NCBI GenBank assembly: GCA_003149835.1
Contig: QAMX01000022.1
Coordinates: 1 to 8,714, forward strand
Source of the DNA: Clostridiales bacterium
Lineage (GTDB): Bacteria > Bacillota > Clostridia > Oscillospirales > QAMX01
DNA length: 8,714 nt
Direction: 5' to 3'
The first letter of the stretch is position 1. Every line of letters starts with the position of its first letter. The notes below the pieces were generated by a model. The model saw only the letters and a list, made by a program, of their open reading frames with translations. It ran no database searches and was not told the origin of the DNA. Positions 7,178 to 8,714 of the stretch are shown here, in pieces. Position numbers and translations under genes: made by a program.

Positions 7178-8107
7178 ATGACGGATCAGGATATCGGGGA
7201 AAAAATCCAACGGGCCGTAAACGGCATTCAGCCCGACGCGGCGGCAAAAGAACGCGTCCGCCGCAGAATCCAAACGCCGCGCGGTACGGAGGCCGCGCCG
7301 CGCGTGCGGGCCGCGCGCAGCCGCTTTCGCTGGCTGGCGCCTGTCTGTCTGTTCGTCGTGCTGACGGCGGCGAGCGCGGGCATTCTCGGCCGGGAGCTGC
7401 TGGGGGGCCGAGGAGAGATGCAGTCTGACACGTCTCCGGAGATCGAGATGGCCGACGTCGCGATGATACGGATCGACGTCAACGAGCGCATCACCGTCAA
7501 CGGCAAGGTTTACCGACGGGTCATGCCGGACGTCGGCGTCACCGAAACGGTGATCGGCAGCGTGGAATTTGCAACGGACGCTGCGCTGGACGGACTGCCG
7601 GCGCGCGCGACCGACGCCCGCGACACGCTCGCTTTACAAACCGGGGACGGCGAGCTGCGCGCCTACGAATATTTCGGCGTTTCCGACGGGGCGGGCGGCG
7701 TTCTCGACGACAGCATGGGCGACTATTTCGCCGCGCGCGGCATCGACCTCGACAGCGTTTCGTCGGTCATCGTGCGCGAGCCGGACAAAGACGTGGTGAC
7801 GCAGAGCGGGGAAGTCGTATCGTATACGGCGCATCGCCGCACCATCACGGAAAAGGAGCGTATCCGGCAGCTTCTCAGCGCGTTTTCCGCGCTCAAACGC
7901 GACGCGGCCGGCTATGAGACGGCGAAACTGACGGAACAGCCCTATGAGGGCTATATCAGTCTGACGCTGATTTTCGATACCGGGGACGGGCAGCGGACGG
8001 CCGAGCTGATCTGTTACCCCAAAATCGGCTATGCCTTCGGCGGCTACCGTTTTGAAGGCGCATTTTTTGAAACAGTCAGAGAACTGATTGAAACGGAGGA
8101 ATCATAA
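7178..8107 (+). CDS. Putative single-pass membrane anti-sigma factor
   Basis: I do not recognise the family. The 309 residues have a short hydrophilic cytoplasmic part (1-51; IGEKIQRAVNGI could be an amphipathic helix, followed by many Arg), one hydrophobic span at about 52-70 (WLAPVCLFVVLTAASAGILG), and a roughly 240-residue extracytoplasmic part. Positive charges before the span predict N-in, C-out. Position directly after an ECF sigma gene and this topology suggest an anti-sigma factor or sensor. There is no HxxxCxxC zinc motif as in ZAS-type anti-sigmas. The outer part contains ITVNGKVYRRV near its start and ends with YISLTLIFDTGDGQRTAEL and YAFGGYRFEG, which look like beta strands; its ligand is unknown. 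The ATG at 7178 has AGG at 7168-7170 with a 7-base spacer. The downstream lipoprotein starts one base after the stop. Confidence 0.6.
   Translation: MTDQDIGEKIQRAVNGIQPDAAAKERVRRRIQTPRGTEAAPRVRAARSRFRWLAPVCLFVVLTAASAGILGRELLGGRGEMQSDTSPEIEMADVAMIRIDVNERITVNGKVYRRVMPDVGVTETVIGSVEFATDAALDGLPARATDARDTLALQTGDGELRAYEYFGVSDGAGGVLDDSMGDYFAARGIDLDSVSSVIVREPDKDVVTQSGEVVSYTAHRRTITEKERIRQLLSAFSALKRDAAGYETAKLTEQPYEGYISLTLIFDTGDGQRTAELICYPKIGYAFGGYRFEGAFFETVRELIETEES
8095..8099 (+). promoter_or_regulatory. Ribosome binding site of the lipoprotein gene
   Basis: GGAGG sits inside the last codons of the anti-sigma gene, 9 bases before the ATG at 8109 and 12 before the adjacent ATG at 8112. It favours 8109 over the in-frame TTG at 8088, which would begin upstream of the site. 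Confidence 0.65.
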
Positions 8108-8108
8108 A

Positions 8109-8615
8109 ATGATGCGGAAAATCGCAAGGCGCTGGACTCTTCTGGCCGCCGCTCTGCTGCTGCTTTTGCAGGTCGCTGCGTGCGGGCGAACCGGCGAGAG
8201 CGACGGCGACCGCGTGTTTGTCTCGCAGATGTCGCTGGAAGAGATCGTCACATATATCTACGACAGAGCCAAAGCGGACGGGGGTTTCACCGCAACGGAG
8301 GGGCTTGTCAACACCGAGATCACGGCGGATCGGTGCGCCTACTATTTCGGCGCCGAGATCCCGTTTGAAGAGGCGCTCGCCTCCGAATATGAAATGCAGC
8401 CGCCGGCTTATTCGCTGTGCGTAGCCCGAATCGGGGAAGACGAGGACATCGAAGCGGTCAAGGAGACGGTTCGGCAGAACGCCAATCCGATGAAATGGGT
8501 CTGTACCGGCGTGAGCGCGGTGGAGGTCGAGCATGTAGAAGACGTTGTGCTGCTCGTCATGGCGGGCGAAGAAGAGGCGAAGTCGCTCGCCGAGGCATTT
8601 CTGAGCTTGCAGTAG
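8109..8615 (+). CDS. Small putative lipoprotein in sigma factor operon
   Basis: Function not known. The 168-residue product begins with a basic stretch (MMRKIARRW), a hydrophobic core (TLLAAALLLLLQ) and a lipobox-like VAAC with Cys25, so it is probably exported, lipidated at Cys25 and anchored on the outer face of the membrane. The mature part has a SLEEIVTYIYDRA helix, a central PFEEALASEYEM segment, an Ala/Glu-rich acidic character, and a C-terminal VVLLVMAGEEEAKSLAEAF segment. The alternation of strand-like and helix-like pieces reminds me of small clostridial lipoproteins in the DUF4358 group, but this is an impression, not a search result. Its ATG follows the anti-sigma stop by one base, so the two are very likely co-translated; a role as a sensor accessory or as part of the regulated envelope function is inference. 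Confidence 0.7.
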   Translation: MMRKIARRWTLLAAALLLLLQVAACGRTGESDGDRVFVSQMSLEEIVTYIYDRAKADGGFTATEGLVNTEITADRCAYYFGAEIPFEEALASEYEMQPPAYSLCVARIGEDEDIEAVKETVRQNANPMKWVCTGVSAVEVEHVEDVVLLVMAGEEEAKSLAEAFLSLQ

Positions 8616-8714
8616 GCCAAATGCTTTTGCCCGCCGAAGCCGCTGTGGGGAGACGCCCGCCTCGGCTCTGCGGCAAACGCCGTTCCCTCTGAGAGCCGCT
8701 GACGGGCCTCCCGC
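8616..8714. other. Window end, no gene recognised
   Basis: The 99 bases after the lipoprotein stop contain no supported coding region, RNA gene or T-tract terminator. An imperfect GC-rich inverted repeat could form (CCGAAGC near 8634 with GCCTCGG near 8658, one mismatch), and the octamer AGCCGCTG occurs at 8638-8645 and 8694-8701. Neither has a clear function. Confidence 0.3.

Noticed and set aside
8638..8701. Repeated AGCCGCTG octamer and repeated GCCCGCC at the window end
   Set aside because: Short GC words recur by chance in this composition; there is no regular spacing, so this is not a CRISPR-like or tandem array.
3..8714. Mobile elements, CRISPR array, tRNA or rRNA genes
   Set aside because: I looked for transposase or integrase motifs, terminal inverted repeats, regularly spaced repeats and cloverleaf folds and saw none.

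Overview
The window is GC-rich and every gene I can support is on the + strand. The gene content (DnaB replicative helicase, TilS, hypoxanthine phosphoribosyltransferase, FtsH, then an RluA-type pseudouridine synthase, an ECF sigma factor and a lipoprotein) and the strong GGAGG-type ribosome binding sites point to a high-GC member of the Clostridia, plausibly an Oscillospiraceae/Ruminococcaceae-like gut or sludge bacterium. That placement is inferred from gene order and protein style, not from a database search.

Region 1 (1-5625) is a housekeeping cluster. dnaB (start most likely at 52) overlaps tilS by 11 bases. A 242-base gap follows, holding several GC-rich hairpins but no classical terminator. 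Then come hpt and ftsH, 27 bases apart when the ATG at 3616 is taken as the ftsH start. The tilS-hpt-ftsH order is the familiar Gram-positive one. These genes unwind DNA at the fork, make the lysidine wobble base of tRNA-Ile, salvage purines, and perform membrane protein quality control.

Region 2 (5627-6514) is an RluA-family pseudouridine synthase whose ATG follows the ftsH stop by one base, so it is probably translationally coupled to ftsH. Inside its first 55 codons lies a strong imperfect inverted repeat (5735-5781) with an A-tract on one side and T-tracts on the other. It has the architecture of an intrinsic terminator but sits within an open, apparently functional reading frame. This is the most unexpected non-coding signal in the window.

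Region 3 (6515-6681) is a 167-base gap with a perfect 10-bp GC-rich palindromic hairpin and a separate A7-CGGA-T8 element. It probably ends the housekeeping operon.

Region 4 (6682-8615) is a compact three-gene module: a small ECF-type sigma factor, a single-pass membrane protein placed and built like an anti-sigma factor but with no zinc-binding HxxxCxxC motif and with an extracytoplasmic domain I do not recognise, and a small lipoprotein whose ATG follows the anti-sigma stop by one base. It looks like a self-contained envelope signalling unit and is the best candidate here for an undescribed system. The final 99 bases contain no gene that I can support.
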